This document shows positions 26,416 to 39,206 of a DNA stretch of 64,000 bases, one piece after another. The translations under genes and the position numbers were made by a program. The notes under the pieces are model-generated. The model searched no databases. It saw only the letters and a list, made by a program, of their open reading frames with translations, and was not told the DNA's origin. The stretch spans positions 574,941 to 638,940 of the forward strand of contig JACAXG010000255.1 in assembly GCA_018881555.1 (NCBI GenBank). Direction: 5' to 3'. The DNA comes from Amblyornis subalaris. Lineage: Eukaryota; Chordata; Aves; Passeriformes; Ptilonorhynchidae. Within the stretch, counting starts at the first letter, position 1. Each line of letters begins with the position of its first letter.

Positions 26416-29400
26416 GTAACATCTCGACTGGAACAGTGTTAAAGCCAGCCTGTAGCCAACTTCCTTATTCCCAGTGACTTTCCTTATTTCCCATGACCTT
26501 ATTTAAATGTGGAAAAGATTACAGAGAAGCCTCTTGTGCATCCTTGATTGTAAAAGTCCTCTAATTCTGTTAACACATAATCTCTCGTGTGGTATTGCAA
26601 TATTTTTGGCTCAGTTGGTTTTGTTTCAGAACAGATTGCTGGAGGTTGCTTTAGGAGTGTCTGTGTTCACAGTGTTCAGATTGAGAAGAATACAAACCTG
26701 ACGTGCCTGGCATGGCACATTCCTTCACTGACTGTAATGCACCTGCTGCACACGTGGTGTTCAATGAGAAGGACACCTAGCTAACGGATAACAGGTGGCA
26801 ATAACAATTTGCAGTCTTTTGTTTGAGAAGGCAGATGGTCTTGGACATACATCAGGAGTTGGCACAACATTAAGGGTCAAAAACTGTCAAAGTTACTGTG
26901 GTTTTAGTTCATAGCTAGCCATTTTGAAGTGGGCATATAATTTGTGGGGATGCTTGTGGTGGAGAGTTGATATACCCTTAAATGTTTATTTATAGATTGT
27001 GGTTGTTGGAAGTGTGCCTGAAATAACAATTTCTTTATTTTTTCTCCCCAAAGAACATGTATCTAAACTGGATTTGAGCATGCATGAAGGCAACAGAAGG
27101 TCACAGAATGATGCATTATAACAGCTAAATTAAAAATTGCTTGTAAGTTTGAATGGGCAGCAATTTTACATCAGTGCTGCTTGAGGTTGAAGGGTTACAT
27201 ATGTTACCAACCAAATCTTTATATCCCTCCTTCAGGTGATATACTTATTTCAGGAAAAAAGTTCTCTTAAAATTCCTAAATGGGAAATTGTTTTCAAACT
27301 TTTAAAGATGTCTTGTCAAAGAGTATGCTGAAAATTACACTGACTAATGGTCTCACTTAGACTCTAACCCTCCCAGAAGCAAAAGCTCTCTCAGCTTCAC
27401 ACCTACTGATATTCAAACCCTCTTTACTTTAAATATTCTCTATAGAAATACTGGTAACAGACTGCCCTTTCTTTACTGGGATTTAACTCCTAGTTTGGGT
27501 TTTGATTTATCATTTCACAGATATTCAGACCTTATATTAGCCCATGGATTTCTTCTTCTCTCAAGGGCCAGGTTTTAGTTCCCCAAAGAGCATTTATTCC
27601 ACCCATTTTTAAATGGCCTTTAGTAGGATTTGGGTGTATTCTTTTTAGGAGAACCAGGCAATTTTCACTTTGTTTGAGTGTCTGGATTGAAAACCCTACA
27701 ACCACCATAGGCTGCCTTCAAAATAAACATTGTGTTATGGGTTTTGCCTGAAAAGGAATGCCATTTGTGGTCCTCAATTATGCTTCTACCATGAAGAAGA
27801 AAATTCATTAATATGAAAGGAACAGTAAAGATACTGAAGACATTCATGCTTAGTATTCTAAGTTCTGGTGTTTTGTTTGGGTGTGATGCAAATACAAAGG
27901 ACAAAGGGTTACTTTTTGGAGAACTAATGACTGGAACTGTGTCTCTTGCAAATAACACAAAGATTTATGGGTTTTACTTCTATGTGGGTGATCTTCTGCT
28001 AAATATTATCTTTCTGCTGAAATTTGTACAAGTTCTAAGTGGAAACTAATTTGCCACTAGGCATCATCAAATCAAAATTATACTGCAGAAAAATAAATAA
28101 TCCACAATTATAGCAAATGTGGAGTATTTTATATATTCGTAACAAACAACTGACAATGTCATCCTCCAGTACACAATGTCAAGAAATGCCCAGCCAGAGT
28201 CATCTTTAGCATTTAATTATTCTGCATGCAGCTCTTGTTTTTATCTTCTCTGCTTAAATGAGTTCCTGCATCGCAGCCAAAGGATGTGGTTAACCACCCC
28301 CACGGAAGACTTTATATTTGGTTTTAAGAACATTTCTATACAAGCTTGCTGTGTTTGCTTCAGTAGTTACTGTTAATATTTTACTCTGCTAATATTTTAC
28401 CTTCTTTTGAGCTGGAATAAAAAGTCTTAAAAGTGACAAAAGGTTAGCAGTCTTGTAAGTATCAAAAATCATGCATTAGGTTTGATAGAATTTCCCTTCA
28501 AAAGAAAGTAATATGGGCAATTATTTGATATTTTCCAAGCTACTGGTGTGATATTGCTACACAAAAGTCGGTAAAAATCCTCTGTGTTTCCTGTTGAAGT
28601 ATTTTTCTAGGGGAAAGGTTCTATGTTGCTGCACTGTGCAAGTGCACACTGTATTGTGTCATGACCTTTCCTGGTGTATAATCTCCAAGGGCTTTCACTA
28701 CTGAACCTTTTATTTAATTAAAGAGAGCAACCTACTGTCAGACTGTGGCTGCTGTCAGCCTAATAAATCGTAAAAATAATACTCTCATGTATCAGCATGG
28801 GATACTTGTCTTTTTAGTTCAGAAGATCTGTGGCTTGACAAGAGAACTGTGTAAATTTTTTTGTTTCTCACTACTGGTCTTTCAGTGCTCTGTACAGTTT
28901 GTTGGTTTAGGCTGATGGAAAGTATTCATATATTTGGATCAGGTTTGCTGAACAGCTTTGGTCACAGTGCACATTTCCTTTGTTCAAAATTCCTCCAAAC
29001 CTCAGACCACAAAATGATTCAATACTAGTCATAAGTTGAATGAGCAACTCTCAGACTAAAATAGACTGAGATCAATGAGTCTCACTTGAGTAGGTGAGAA
29101 GTGTTGCCTGTATGATGAGATGGTTCTTTTTTTGAAGCCCCACTCACAGTCCCACATTTACTGTGAACAATGTCTCTAAGCTGGGATTGCCCCAAAAGAA
29201 ACTTATAATAAATAAGCAATCTAATTACTTAAAGACACTTTTTATAGCAATTGGAGAAAGTTTTACAGTGTCCTTCCACAGGCTGAGAGTTATTTCAATG
29301 GTCTGATTCTGATTCTGCCAGTTTCATTTGTTTGGAAGGTCCCATGGTGGGATCACAGAGACCAGTGATAGATAATGGAAAATTCTGCTGTGGGACAGAG

Positions 29401-32400
29401 TCTTCAGTGATGCAAACATTGACTGTGGTTGGGTCTGACCTCAAGGCACCAACTAGCCGGATCCTCCACTACTGGAATTGAGCAACCCTTGCCCTTGCAG
29501 CCATTTGGAATTCAGCTTTAATAGCAGAATATTTTTAGTTTCTTAGCAAAGCCTGTTCACACTGGCTAGGACTCAGAATTTACAATGCCACCATTGCCTA
29601 GACTGGGAAGTGAGTGGCAGGTAGCACACTAAGTGTTTTTCAGGAACCTGCAGTGACCTAATGTTCAGAGACTCAGACTATCCAACTTTTATGTTTAAAT
29701 CACATTTTCAACTTTTCCATCATTTTACATACACAATATGTTCAGATGAACTGTAAAGATTTCAATCTAGAGTTTTAAAATTGTTTCTTCAGTATCTTTA
29801 TACATATTTAAAGTCAACTTCTCTCTATTCATTGAACCTAATTTAGAGTAATATCCTACCTGTAATGTTGGCTCCCTCCAGCAGTTCAACCTGACCCATA
29901 AACAGCAGAGAACATCAGGCAGGATGGTGACTCCATTTCTGAGATATTCATCCCATTTTGTCTCCATTATTTCCTATGCATGCTAGAAGGTGTAGGCATC
30001 AAGTCGAAGACGTTGAAGCAATCCTACAATTCTCTATTGTTTCTTCTGCAAATGTCCTGTAAAAAAAAAACATGCAGGCATTGTGGTTAGGTACAAGCTA
30101 TGGAGCAGGTAAGGAAAGATATGTTCAGAATAACAACCAAACCCAAAGCAAAAGATGTCCTTATTTTACATCGACATCTATCTAGGGAAGGACATAAAAC
30201 AATTCTTATGAAGTTAATTCACACCTGTGTTTACAGCACACTAATTTCTGCAGATAGGCAAGCTGTGGGACACTAGTCATCAGGAAAAGGTACTATCTTA
30301 TTTAATAACTTCTTTAGGTTTCCAGAAAGGGGAACAAATACCACATTGAGGAAATGTGCAGATTTTTTATTAAGCCAGGAAGAGTTGTGAGATTTTTACA
30401 AAGAGGAATACCACAAAGGAACCTAGAAAGAATATAAACCTCAAATTATATACTGCTGGTTTCGACTAATAAAAATAAAACTACATTTTAAGATGAGTTT
30501 GAAACATGAGAGTGAGGAACCTAGGAGGAAGTGAAGCTGCAAAACGTGACTTCGGATAATAGGCATCATACGAGAAATTATTTTCCGAGACATAATTATT
30601 TATGTCCAATCTTATTCCCTAGTATTTATAACCAAAATCACTTTTTATGTCCCAGCCATCAAAAGAGAAGAGAAGGCTTCAAAACATGTGGTTCAGCATT
30701 GCTGCAATGCAGGCATAATTTATTGCAGAAGGAAGTAAGTAATTTTTAACCTGTTCACACAAATGCAAGCTATAGGCTTGGCAAAACAATTGTGTCAGTA
30801 AGAATGTTCAATACAATATTATGGTCATTGAATCCACAAAATAAAGCAAGGAGTGTGCTATACAAGATCACTTTTTGAGCCACCTTCTTGATAATGTCTG
30901 GAACATTCTGCTCAATGTTGGTTACTGGAATATTAGAAATAAACAATAAAAATGGGGGAATTACTTCCAGAAAAAATCTAAAGTGATAAGACCATTATAA
31001 GGAAAGGTTTATGAGGTAAGAGAATGGGTTATGCCAGAAAAGTTGGCAAACTGCTCAGAAATGCAATGGGAGTTACCAAAAACCTGAAAGACATCACTAA
31101 CAGCTAATGCATAACAGGAAAAAATAGGGATGGAATCAGTTGAAATTGAGGACTTAGTCTTTTGCATGGGTGAATATCTAAGGTTAATGGGTGAATTGCA
31201 GAAATAAAGCCTAACTGGTAATACTCCTTTTAGCTGTCGATAAGAGAAGTGATGCAAATCCTGGTATTTAAAGTTCTGAAGACTAGTTAGAAAAACATTT
31301 CTCCCCTAATTCTCCAGTTAACAGACCTGTTCTAAGAGATGGTTGGTTTACTATCTGTAGACTTACAGTATCAGTCTTACACATCTTGACAAATTATATG
31401 GTGTGTCCAACATATATTATCTATTGCTCCCATTTGTGTTTTCATCTCATGTGACTCTTTTCAGCTCTGTTAAATATCTTTTGTTCAGCCTTAAAGACGT
31501 GAGTCCATTTGTTCTGAAGACTTCTGCTTTGTGTTCACAGTAAAAAAACCTAAGAGTATGTTTAACCCTTTCTTTTTGGGTCACTTTTCTCAAACAGCTT
31601 TACCTGTGTGTAAGAAAACGCTGTAAGCAAGTTGTGTATACCTTTTGAAAGTGTAAGGCATGGATAAGACATGAAAAAGAGAACTAGGATTTTCCTAGAT
31701 GACCAGGCAAAGCATTATTTGCTCAACATCCTGATAAAAAACTTCAGCAGTGATAGGGATAGATATATGGTTTCTTTGCACCCGCCTTCTAGCAGGGAAG
31801 AAAAGATAGGAAGAAAAGAGAAAAGAATGACATATAGGAAGAAAATGAAGAGGTGACAGCTTCAACAGATTTCTACTTAGAAATAATTTAAAACAAATCC
31901 CTGTATTCTACTCTTTGACATCAACATCACATACATTGCAGATGCTTACTTTATAGTTACTGTGAAATTACCCCTAAGAGTAGAAGATTCCAGGAAATTT
32001 ATTTATGTCTGTAGGTTTTCATTATTTTCTAAAAGTAGAGCAGCAGGAACAAGCTGAGGCCTGCCGTATCTCACGTATCTGAATGTCGGTTCTACTTCTA
32101 GCTGGATCTGGCCTTCCAGCAACTTCTCACCTTTTTTTCTTTTTTTTTCATGGTTTCTGATGTTTCTGATGTAGGCAAAGCTGCAATGGTTAATTAGTGC
32201 TACAAATACTTATTCTTCTATTCAGAAATGTAGGTTTATCACTCTTAGAGGATTTCATGTCAGAAAATATATTAAAAACTCACTGATACAGCTGTGTGAA
32301 AGAAGTTTGCTGAGGAAGAAGAGAAGCAGAGCTTTTTTGTATTTTGTTACAAATAAAAGAGGCTTTAAGATTACCAGATTTACCTCAGCGTTGGCAGTAT

Positions 32401-32879
32401 CAGATGCTGTATTAAGGAATGGCTTTCCTCAGTGTCCAGACAGCAGGCTGGTTCTGGCTCAGTTTTTTGAATTCTCTCACTCTCAAAGTCCTTTTTTAGT
32501 TTCAGTTTGGTTCTACAACCCATTTCTTTGTGAGATTGAAACACAATATCCCACCAAATTCCTCTTTAGCTTGAATAACTAATTCTCAATCCTGGTCTGC
32601 ATTGCAAGCCTTTAAAATATTTCTTTGTTAACTGTATCGGTGGGTAAACAGCTGAACTGGAAATGAGTAAGAGCCAGCACCAGCAGCTGCAACAGCAGAA
32701 AGAACAAACCCTCTACAAACAGGCCTCTCATACTGTTTAATCCCTATAATTTCCCCTAATAGCCCAATGTTTCATAAGCAGCAATTTAAGCATCTCATAA
32801 ATAAATATTGGTCCTACACCTGCTGTTTAGGTACTTTTCTGTTAAGTCATAAGGAACATTCATTCTTATGTTACAGGTA
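26416..32879. other. Gene desert segment, nothing recognised
   Basis: About 6.5 kb of AT-rich sequence with no CpG cluster, no ORF over 100 codons and no repeat I can name. It is a candidate place for conserved non-coding elements by position only. Confidence 0.5.
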
Positions 32880-33065
32880 TAGATTTTTACGTTATAAGAT
32901 TATACATATATACAAATATAAATATTTGTATTTTTATATCTATATAAAGATTATACATACATACAAATATGAAAATATATATACAAATATATACAAAGAC
33001 ATAAATAAAAATATAAATAAAACATAAAATATAAGATTATAACACAAGATTATATTATAGGTACA
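32880..33065. repeat. AT-rich low-complexity tract
   Basis: Irregular repeats of tatacatata, caaatat and aaaatat over about 185 bp. The ORF 32,767-33,027 (tyrosine, isoleucine and lysine rich) is this repeat translated. Confidence 0.8.
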
Positions 33066-35078
33066 GATACAAATTAATGTATTTTTGGCCAGTCTTTAAA
33101 GTATACTAGAATGGGATCATTTATATGCTGAAATTGGTTAAATCCCATTAGCTTATGTTTCTCACATTTTACTTCTATACACAAAAATAGGATTTCCTGA
33201 AATATGTCGCAGAATGAGCTGCAAAGACCTTTCTAAAATATTTCATAAATAGCAAAACTGAGAAGTAGCAGAAGAAACAAGGCCTTTACAATAGTGTACC
33301 ATCTTGCTTTCACAGTCACGAAGTAGAATTTTTCCAAAATGCAACTCTCTTTATTTGAACTGTTTAAAAAATTAAGCACAAAGTATATAATACTGCCTCT
33401 CACTTCTTTTTGAAATGTCTTCTAGGAACATTTGAAACAAAAGCAATAAAAGCAATGGTTGTTCGCAAGCCTAATATCTAATTATATTTTCAGAAGAAAG
33501 TAAGTACTTCTGCCATTTTACACTGAAACCCAAATTATCTCTCCACGAAAGAGAATAATTTAAAAAATAAAATATCAAAGGTAGATTTTGTCTGTAGTTT
33601 GCCATTTATGTTATTTTGGAAAGTGTCATGGGTCATTCCACCAAAATTTCTGTAATTGAACTCCAATATAATGATTTGGTCTTAGTGGCAATTTTTTGGC
33701 TGGTTAATAAATCACTCTGGATAATTTTATGGCTACACCTATTGACTTCAGGATATTTAATTAACAATGAAGCAAAAGATTCACCCTATTGTCCAAAGTT
33801 TGCACGTGCAGAAAACAGTAAACACTAATGCCCCTGAAGTGAGAAGCAACAGAAGACAAGAACACACAGAGTTAAATTGTTTTTAAATCATGATCATTAG
33901 CTGAACAGAAACTGACGTCCTACAGTTTGAATGTCAACATTAAAGTTCCCTATTTATTTGCTAAAAACAGGTAAATTCCATAATATATTTTGTGCCATAG
34001 AGAAGAAATTTGTGGAAGAATGGTGATAGGTAAGTTTCCTCCAGGTCTGCCAAAATATTGGTCAAGTGGATGGATGGTGGTTCAGTACAGGGTAAGATCT
34101 TAAAAAACATCTTTTGACAAAGTGAGATACGGTTGTGAAAGAATTAAAGTCTACTATTGCTTTCTAACCAGCAGTGATCTTGACTTAAAAGCAAAAACTG
34201 AAATGATATCAGTTTGAGACTTTTCTCATAAGTAAACTTTAAGGAGTATGTTGGAAATAGGAAGGTTAACATGCAAACAAGATCAGACCTGAAACAATAC
34301 TTATGACTTAGTAAGTCAGCAAAACAATGCAGGTTTTTTAATCTATTATACTCAAATACTCTGTTTTTCTTACCCCTCTGGTAACAGGAAAAATGTCTAG
34401 TCTCCATTGGTCTAAGAAAATCAAAAGGAAGAGCAGAGTATATATGAAAGTTGTTTTAAAAACTCTCAAATATAAATAAATACACAAGGTAATATAAATT
34501 CTAGGAGCTTCTTACCAGGCAATTTCTTGGACTCAGACACTTCAATGAAATAAAATTTAACACTGACTTCAATTATAATAATAATTATAATAAACTATTT
34601 AAATTATTAGATATTTCCCATGTTTTATCATTTTCCTATGATTTTTTTCTGGGTAATGGTAAAGAAAGAGCAAAAAGAAAACAGACTCAAAATTTAAACA
34701 GGGGGATTAAAACATTCTGTTATGAAGAAAAACACATATTTTCAGGGAAGGAAAAAAAAGATATCTCTCCCGTAGGCTGTCTCTTCGAGGAGAAATGAGT
34801 CAATATTGTGAAGTACAACAAATTATAATCTTAGCCCAGGCCCAAAGAAAGATAAATATCACCAGAGAAAATACATACTACAACTAAGGTCTTACATAAC
34901 ACAATCCTGAGAAAAAGGGCTATAACTCTGGGAGAAAATAAATCAACATAATGAAAAGGGATTATTAAACCAATACAATGAATGCTTATAACAAATTAGT
35001 TTTAACACACCCTGGACAGATCTGTCAATATCTCAACCTTTTAAATCCTGTGATGGACTACAAAGAGGAAAAGAGGAC
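33066..35078. other. Intergenic, nothing recognised
   Basis: AT-rich, with an (AAT)n-like patch near 34,575-34,615. No supported gene. Confidence 0.5.
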
Positions 35079-35215
35079 TGTTGAGGTTTAACCCCAGCTG
35101 GCAACTGAGAATCACACAGACATATGCTCACTACTAAGGCAATTGCTCTGGGGGTACCCAGCTCCCTGAGCTGGAAGGCAGGGATGGAGAGTAGGACAAA
35201 ACCCCCATAATCCAA
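35079..35215 (-). mobile_element. ERVL-type LTR end, antisense
   Basis: tgttgaggtttaaccccagctggcaactgagaatcacacag is the reverse complement of the ggggttaaaccacaaca-type terminus seen in the solo LTR at 5,702-6,294. Only the terminal 130 bp or so remains. Confidence 0.75.
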
Positions 35216-35221
35216 GGGGAA

Positions 35222-36051
35222 ATGGTCAGTGACCTGCTACACCAGTTACACACACCCAAGTCTATGGGGTCTGATGGGGATCCACCCAAAGGTAGTGAAG
35301 GAGGTGGCAGACGTGCCCTGTGAGGAACTATTCATCATTTACTGGCTACCCAGGGAGGTCCCAGTTGACTGAAGGTTGGCAAATGTGATGTTCATCTACA
35401 AGGGGGCTGGAAGGAGCATCTGGGGAACTACAGGCCTGACCTCAATGATGGATAAGGTTATGGAGCAGATCATTTTGCATGTGATCACGTGGCACCTACA
35501 GGACAACCAGGGGATCAGGTCCAGCCAGCACAGGTTTAGAAAAGGCAGGTCCTGGTTTTCTGCGACCAGATGACCTGCCTAGTGGATAAGGGAAAGGTTG
35601 TGGATGTTTCTACCTGGACTTTAGTAAAGAGTTTGACACTGTTTCCCACAGCATTTTTCTGGAGAAACTGCCTGTCCATGGCTTGGATGGCTGCATTCTT
35701 CCTTGGTTAAAACATTGCCTGGGTGGCCAAGCCCAGAGAGTGGTGGTGAATGGCACAACACCCGGTTGGTGGCCAGTCACTACTGGTGTTCCCCAGGACT
35801 CAGTAGTGAGGCCAGTCCTGTTTAATATCTTTATCAGCAACCTGGATGAGGGGATTGAGTGCACCCTTACTACATTAGCAGATGACACCGAGCTGGGTGG
35901 GAGTCTTGGTCTGCTGGAGGGCAGGAAGGTTCTGCAGAGGGATCTGAATTGATGGGCTGAGATCAATGGTATGAGGATCTGAATTGATGGGCTGAGATCA
36001 ATGGTATGAAGTTCAACAAGACAAAGTGCAGGACCTGCCTTTGGGTCACAA
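35222..36051 (+). mobile_element. CR1 LINE, sense, left half, with reverse transcriptase remnant
   Basis: About 830 bp of CR1 ORF2. Different frames read the reverse transcriptase core: a finger-region scrap near 35,376-35,573, then 35,683-35,952 with [18 protein letters not shown] followed by a LADD motif where the catalytic YXDD/FADD box lies. Frameshifts and stop codons make it inactive. A 35-bp direct duplication sits at 35,941-36,010. The right half resumes at about 37,722. Confidence 0.9.
35941..36010. repeat. Tandem 35-bp duplication inside CR1
   Basis: gatctgaattgatgggctga... is repeated once (35,941-35,975 and 35,976-36,010) with one mismatch at the last base. Confidence 0.9.
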
Positions 36052-36208
36052 CCCAAGTTTTGGATTTGTGACCAAACCAATGTTGCTAGTATACCACTGT
36101 TTGAGCTACAGTTGAACAGTGAACATACTGTCAAGGCCTTTTCTGCTCCCACATCTGACTTTCAGAACTATTTCTGTACCTTTTAGCCCTAATGATTCAG
36201 TGTTATGA

Positions 36209-36503
36209 CAACAACAAATGCTCAGGCTCAGAGACAACCATGAAAAGTTAGCCCAGACCTTCTGGGGTACTCTCAGAATGTATGATCCAACTTGGGCAGA
36301 TGTCCAACAACTATTTGAATCAGTGCTTGCTCTGGATGAGTGTACATGAATCCGGGAGCATAATCAAAGATGGGCTGCAGATGCCACTGAGAAGACTGTG
36401 GCCAAGGGCCAACCCAAAATGGGATCTTAGTACACAAGCAGAGAGGAACACCTTGAGACAATGTAGAGAAGAAGTTTTAGAATTCCTGGCAGGAGCAGAA
36501 TGA
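36209..36503 (+). pseudogene. Gag capsid-like ERV remnant, broken
   Basis: One frame (36,209-36,349) contains TFWGTLRMYDPTWADVQQLF, then stops at a TGA. A second frame, open from 36,282 to 36,503, carries QAERNTLRQCREEVLEFLAG near its end. The W-x-D-V-x-Q-L-L pattern and the later R/Y-R-E-x-x-L-x-x-L pattern are typical of gammaretrovirus-like (ERV1) Gag capsid. The change of frame, the internal stop and the lack of a start or zinc knuckles show it is dead. The family call is from motif pattern only. Confidence 0.6.
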
Positions 36504-37309
36504 AAAATAATGAATTGGAGTAAAGTGGAGGAGTTCAGTGAGGGTTGACAAAGCACCTGTCTGATTTTTAAGCTTGATTATCTAAATAAATGAGAATGTA
36601 TGGAAACTTGAAAATCGATCATTAGAATTGAGTTAGAATGATTCACATAGAGACCATAGACAGAAAGGGTAAGGAGTAAACTCCCATTGAGTAACAAGGG
36701 TCATAGTGGATCCTCTTGCTTTTTAAATTCCTTATGAAATCTTGGTGCAGCTAGGTGCAATCAGTCTTAGACTTGGACAACGATGTATGCCTAACGAAAT
36801 TATCCATACAAAGTTTATTATAGTTTTTAGTAGCTAAACGAATTAGTAATATTTCATAGTAATTATTCAGCATGATACCCGTCACTTATCAAGGATATGT
36901 CATGGATAAGGGATCTCTCTGTCTTGGATAAGAAACAATCTCTTCATGTCAGGTAAATTGTTTCTAGACTTCTAAACTCAAGAGGCATCCCAGCTCAAGG
37001 GAAGAGTGGAGATGGCATGCAGCCCCGCTGCAATTCAGGGACAACTCAAATTGGGTTTGTCCTGATGGCGATAGTTCTAGGATGAAATAGTTGTCTGCTA
37101 ATCAGTAGTACAGGCAAGCGAGATTTCATTTTAGTACTGCTTTCTTGTCCTGTACTTTGGTTATCTTTCATTTTTGGGTTTCAAAACCACTTTCCAAATT
37201 ATTTTTCAAGGCGCCTTCACTCCCCTGTATGTGAGATGGGGCTTTCCAGTTCATTGGTACACCATGAGGATGTGAGGTTTTTTGCTCCTTAGTGAGCCTG
37301 AACTGAAGT

Positions 37310-37704
37310 ATGGCAAGAAGTGAAGTGAAGCTGTCCTTGGCAGGTTCCCAGACCTTCTTCGTCAGCACCTCTGCCAAGAGTGATATCAGTAAGCACCTGC
37401 ATGAGCAGGTTCCATTCAGTACCTAATCAACATTTCATCCACCAGTGACATAAGCACTGACATGCGCCAGGCTCCCGTGCATGCACTGTCAGGAATTGTG
37501 CCACAAGTGACATTATAAGCACCTGCACAAGTCAGGTCTCTGCACCTGCCCTATCAGCTACTGAGCCACCCATGATATTCTAAGCATGTTGAAGACCAGG
37601 ATCCATTCAATGTCCTGTCAGCATTCCCGCAACTAGTGACATAAAGACCTGAACAAGCCTGGTTCCCCTGCCTGCCTGCCTGCCCTATCAGGCACTCAGC
37701 GACA
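37310..37704. repeat. Minisatellite, about 65-bp unit, about 5.5 copies
   Basis: Diverged units of 62-69 bp each start gtgacat(aa)gcacctg and contain a caggttcc-type block, then a ctgtcag block. Starts are at about 37,380, 37,445, 37,507, 37,573 and 37,636, with a partial copy before 37,380. The unit immediately adjoins the CR1 resumption point. Confidence 0.8.
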
Positions 37705-37721
37705 ACTCATAATAGCCACAG

Positions 37722-37985
37722 GCAATGCTCCAGTTGTGAGGAAATGTGTCCAGAATGCTGCCCAGTGGAAAAGGGCGTGGGGGTGCTGGTCCACAGCCAG
37801 CAGAACGAGTCAGTGTGTGCCCAGGTGGCCAGAAAGGCCAATGGCATTTGGGCCTGTATCAGCAATAGTGTGGCCAGCAGGACGAAGGCAGCGTTCGTCC
37901 CCCTGTACAGGGCGCTGGTGAGGCTACAAGTTGAATCCTGAGTTATTTTGGGCCCCTCACAACAGGAAAGACAGTGTCCTTTTAA
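37722..37985 (+). mobile_element. CR1 LINE, sense, right half
   Basis: gaaaagggcgtgggggtgctggtccacagccagcagaac, gtgtgcccaggtggccagaaaggccaatggc, tcagcaatagtgtggccagcaggac and cgtccccctgtacagggcgctggtgagg. This is the ORF2 segment that directly follows 36,051 in CR1. It is truncated before the 3' UTR. The small ORFs at 37,736-37,941 are this CR1. Confidence 0.9.
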
Positions 37986-38634
37986 GGATTAGACTATATC
38001 TGTCTACCACCTTGTGGTGCCCCTAAATCCCTACCATGAACACTCATTCCACCTGTAGCTGAACACTCAAGGAAAGCTACCAGTATAGTACTCATTCGTC
38101 CTCTGCATGGAGCTGCTTTGTACCTGCATGAGGGATAAGCTTCTAGAGGACTGTGCTTCCTCTACAGCCATGAGCTGAGGAAAAATCAGAGTCCCAGTCT
38201 CCTAGGCACCCTTGTACTAGTCCCTACCTTGTCATGGAGAAAACCACCCTCTCATTCCACATATTGTAAAATTCAGGTTGTTGTGTTTTGAATCTGTTGA
38301 GACCCTGCCATCTAATGGTGCTGCCCTCCAGGTGATCCAGCAGGCTCTGGTTGACAACCACTTCATGTAGAACCCTTCTGATGGAGCGGATGCTTGGGTT
38401 GCAGCAAGGTGACTCAGGCACCTTCCTGAGCCTCAAGAATGCAGAAGCCAATGCTTCCAGCAGCACTTACCCTGCAACCCGATACTGCTGAAGAGGCTGT
38501 TTGCAAGAAGCCTTGCAAGAGAGAATCCCCCACCCTGTGGGGATGTGGAACAGAATTGGTTTTAATAGCTTGTTGAAGTTGGGCAACTTAACGTGCTCAG
38601 TAAACTAAAGAGCTGTTGCACCCTGTTTTTCCAG
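37986..38634. other. Intergenic, not placed
   Basis: Moderate GC. A minus-strand frame (38,224-38,466, 80 codons) looks less random than most but matches nothing I can name. No repeat signature identified. Confidence 0.4.
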
Positions 38635-38816
38635 ACTAGGTGGGATGGGGAAGCCGTGGCAACGGCCGGGTCTGGAGCCGTCCCGCATCCCGGGTTCGGT
38701 GCTGGTGTTCGCAGCCACCCTGGGGACGTGCAGCCACCCGGTGCCGCTGTGAGACAAGGAATCTGCAAAACAAGGACAGCAGCTCCGGCTCCGCTCAGCC
38801 CTGCCGGCCTCACCCG
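38635..38816 (+). other. CpG-rich block with splice-like borders, candidate non-coding or alternative exon
   Basis: A 182-bp CpG-rich island in AT-rich DNA. It is preceded by a pyrimidine tract and AG (ccctgtttttccag) and followed by gtaaaa. Two frames are open through it (38,593-38,820 and 38,640-38,954), but high GC explains that. The translation is unlike any family I know. It could be an exon of an unannotated transcript, a small orphan CpG island, or a piece of a GC-rich LTR. Confidence 0.3.
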
Positions 38817-39094
38817 GTAAAAGGAAATGAGAGGAATTTTAAAAATGGAATTGGTGATTTCCCCAGTTTACACTCTTTCCCCACCATTTTAGCAGATGAA
38901 TATAATTTTCAATGCTTAAGAGAACGAAGTTTTTTAAGTAGAGCTAATTATTAGGCTGCTCACTAAGAAAAGAAAGGAAAAGAAAAATGTATGGACATGC
39001 AACCTCTTCTTTTCCTCCTTGCTAACTTATGGTAGGGATCCATTTTTTTCCACGAATGCATGAGTCCCTGGAGTTGTTTATGAAACAACCGGAT

Positions 39095-39206
39095 GTGGCA
39101 CTTAGTGCTATAGTTTAATTGACATTGTAGTGTTTGTTCAAAGGCTGGACTCGATGATATTGGAGGTCTTTTCCAACCCTAATGATTCTATGATTCTTCA
39201 ATTCTA
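39095..39206 (+). mobile_element. CR1 3' end, sense
   Basis: ggctggactcgatgatattggaggtcttttccaaccctaatgattctatgattcttcaattct is the CR1 terminal sequence with its characteristic repeated attctatg tail. Confidence 0.9.

Larger units (their letters stand above)
36052..37721. mobile_element. Insertion splitting the CR1, retroviral remnant plus minisatellite
   Basis: CR1 similarity stops at about 36,051 (...tttgggtcacaac) and resumes at about 37,705-37,722 (cacaggcaatgctccag), at the point expected from continuous CR1. The intervening 1.67 kb holds a gag-capsid-like remnant (36,209-36,503), about 800 bp I cannot place, and a tandem array (37,310-37,704). A possible 6-bp duplication, cacaac versus gacaac, borders it. 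No LTRs are recognised at its ends. Confidence 0.65.
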
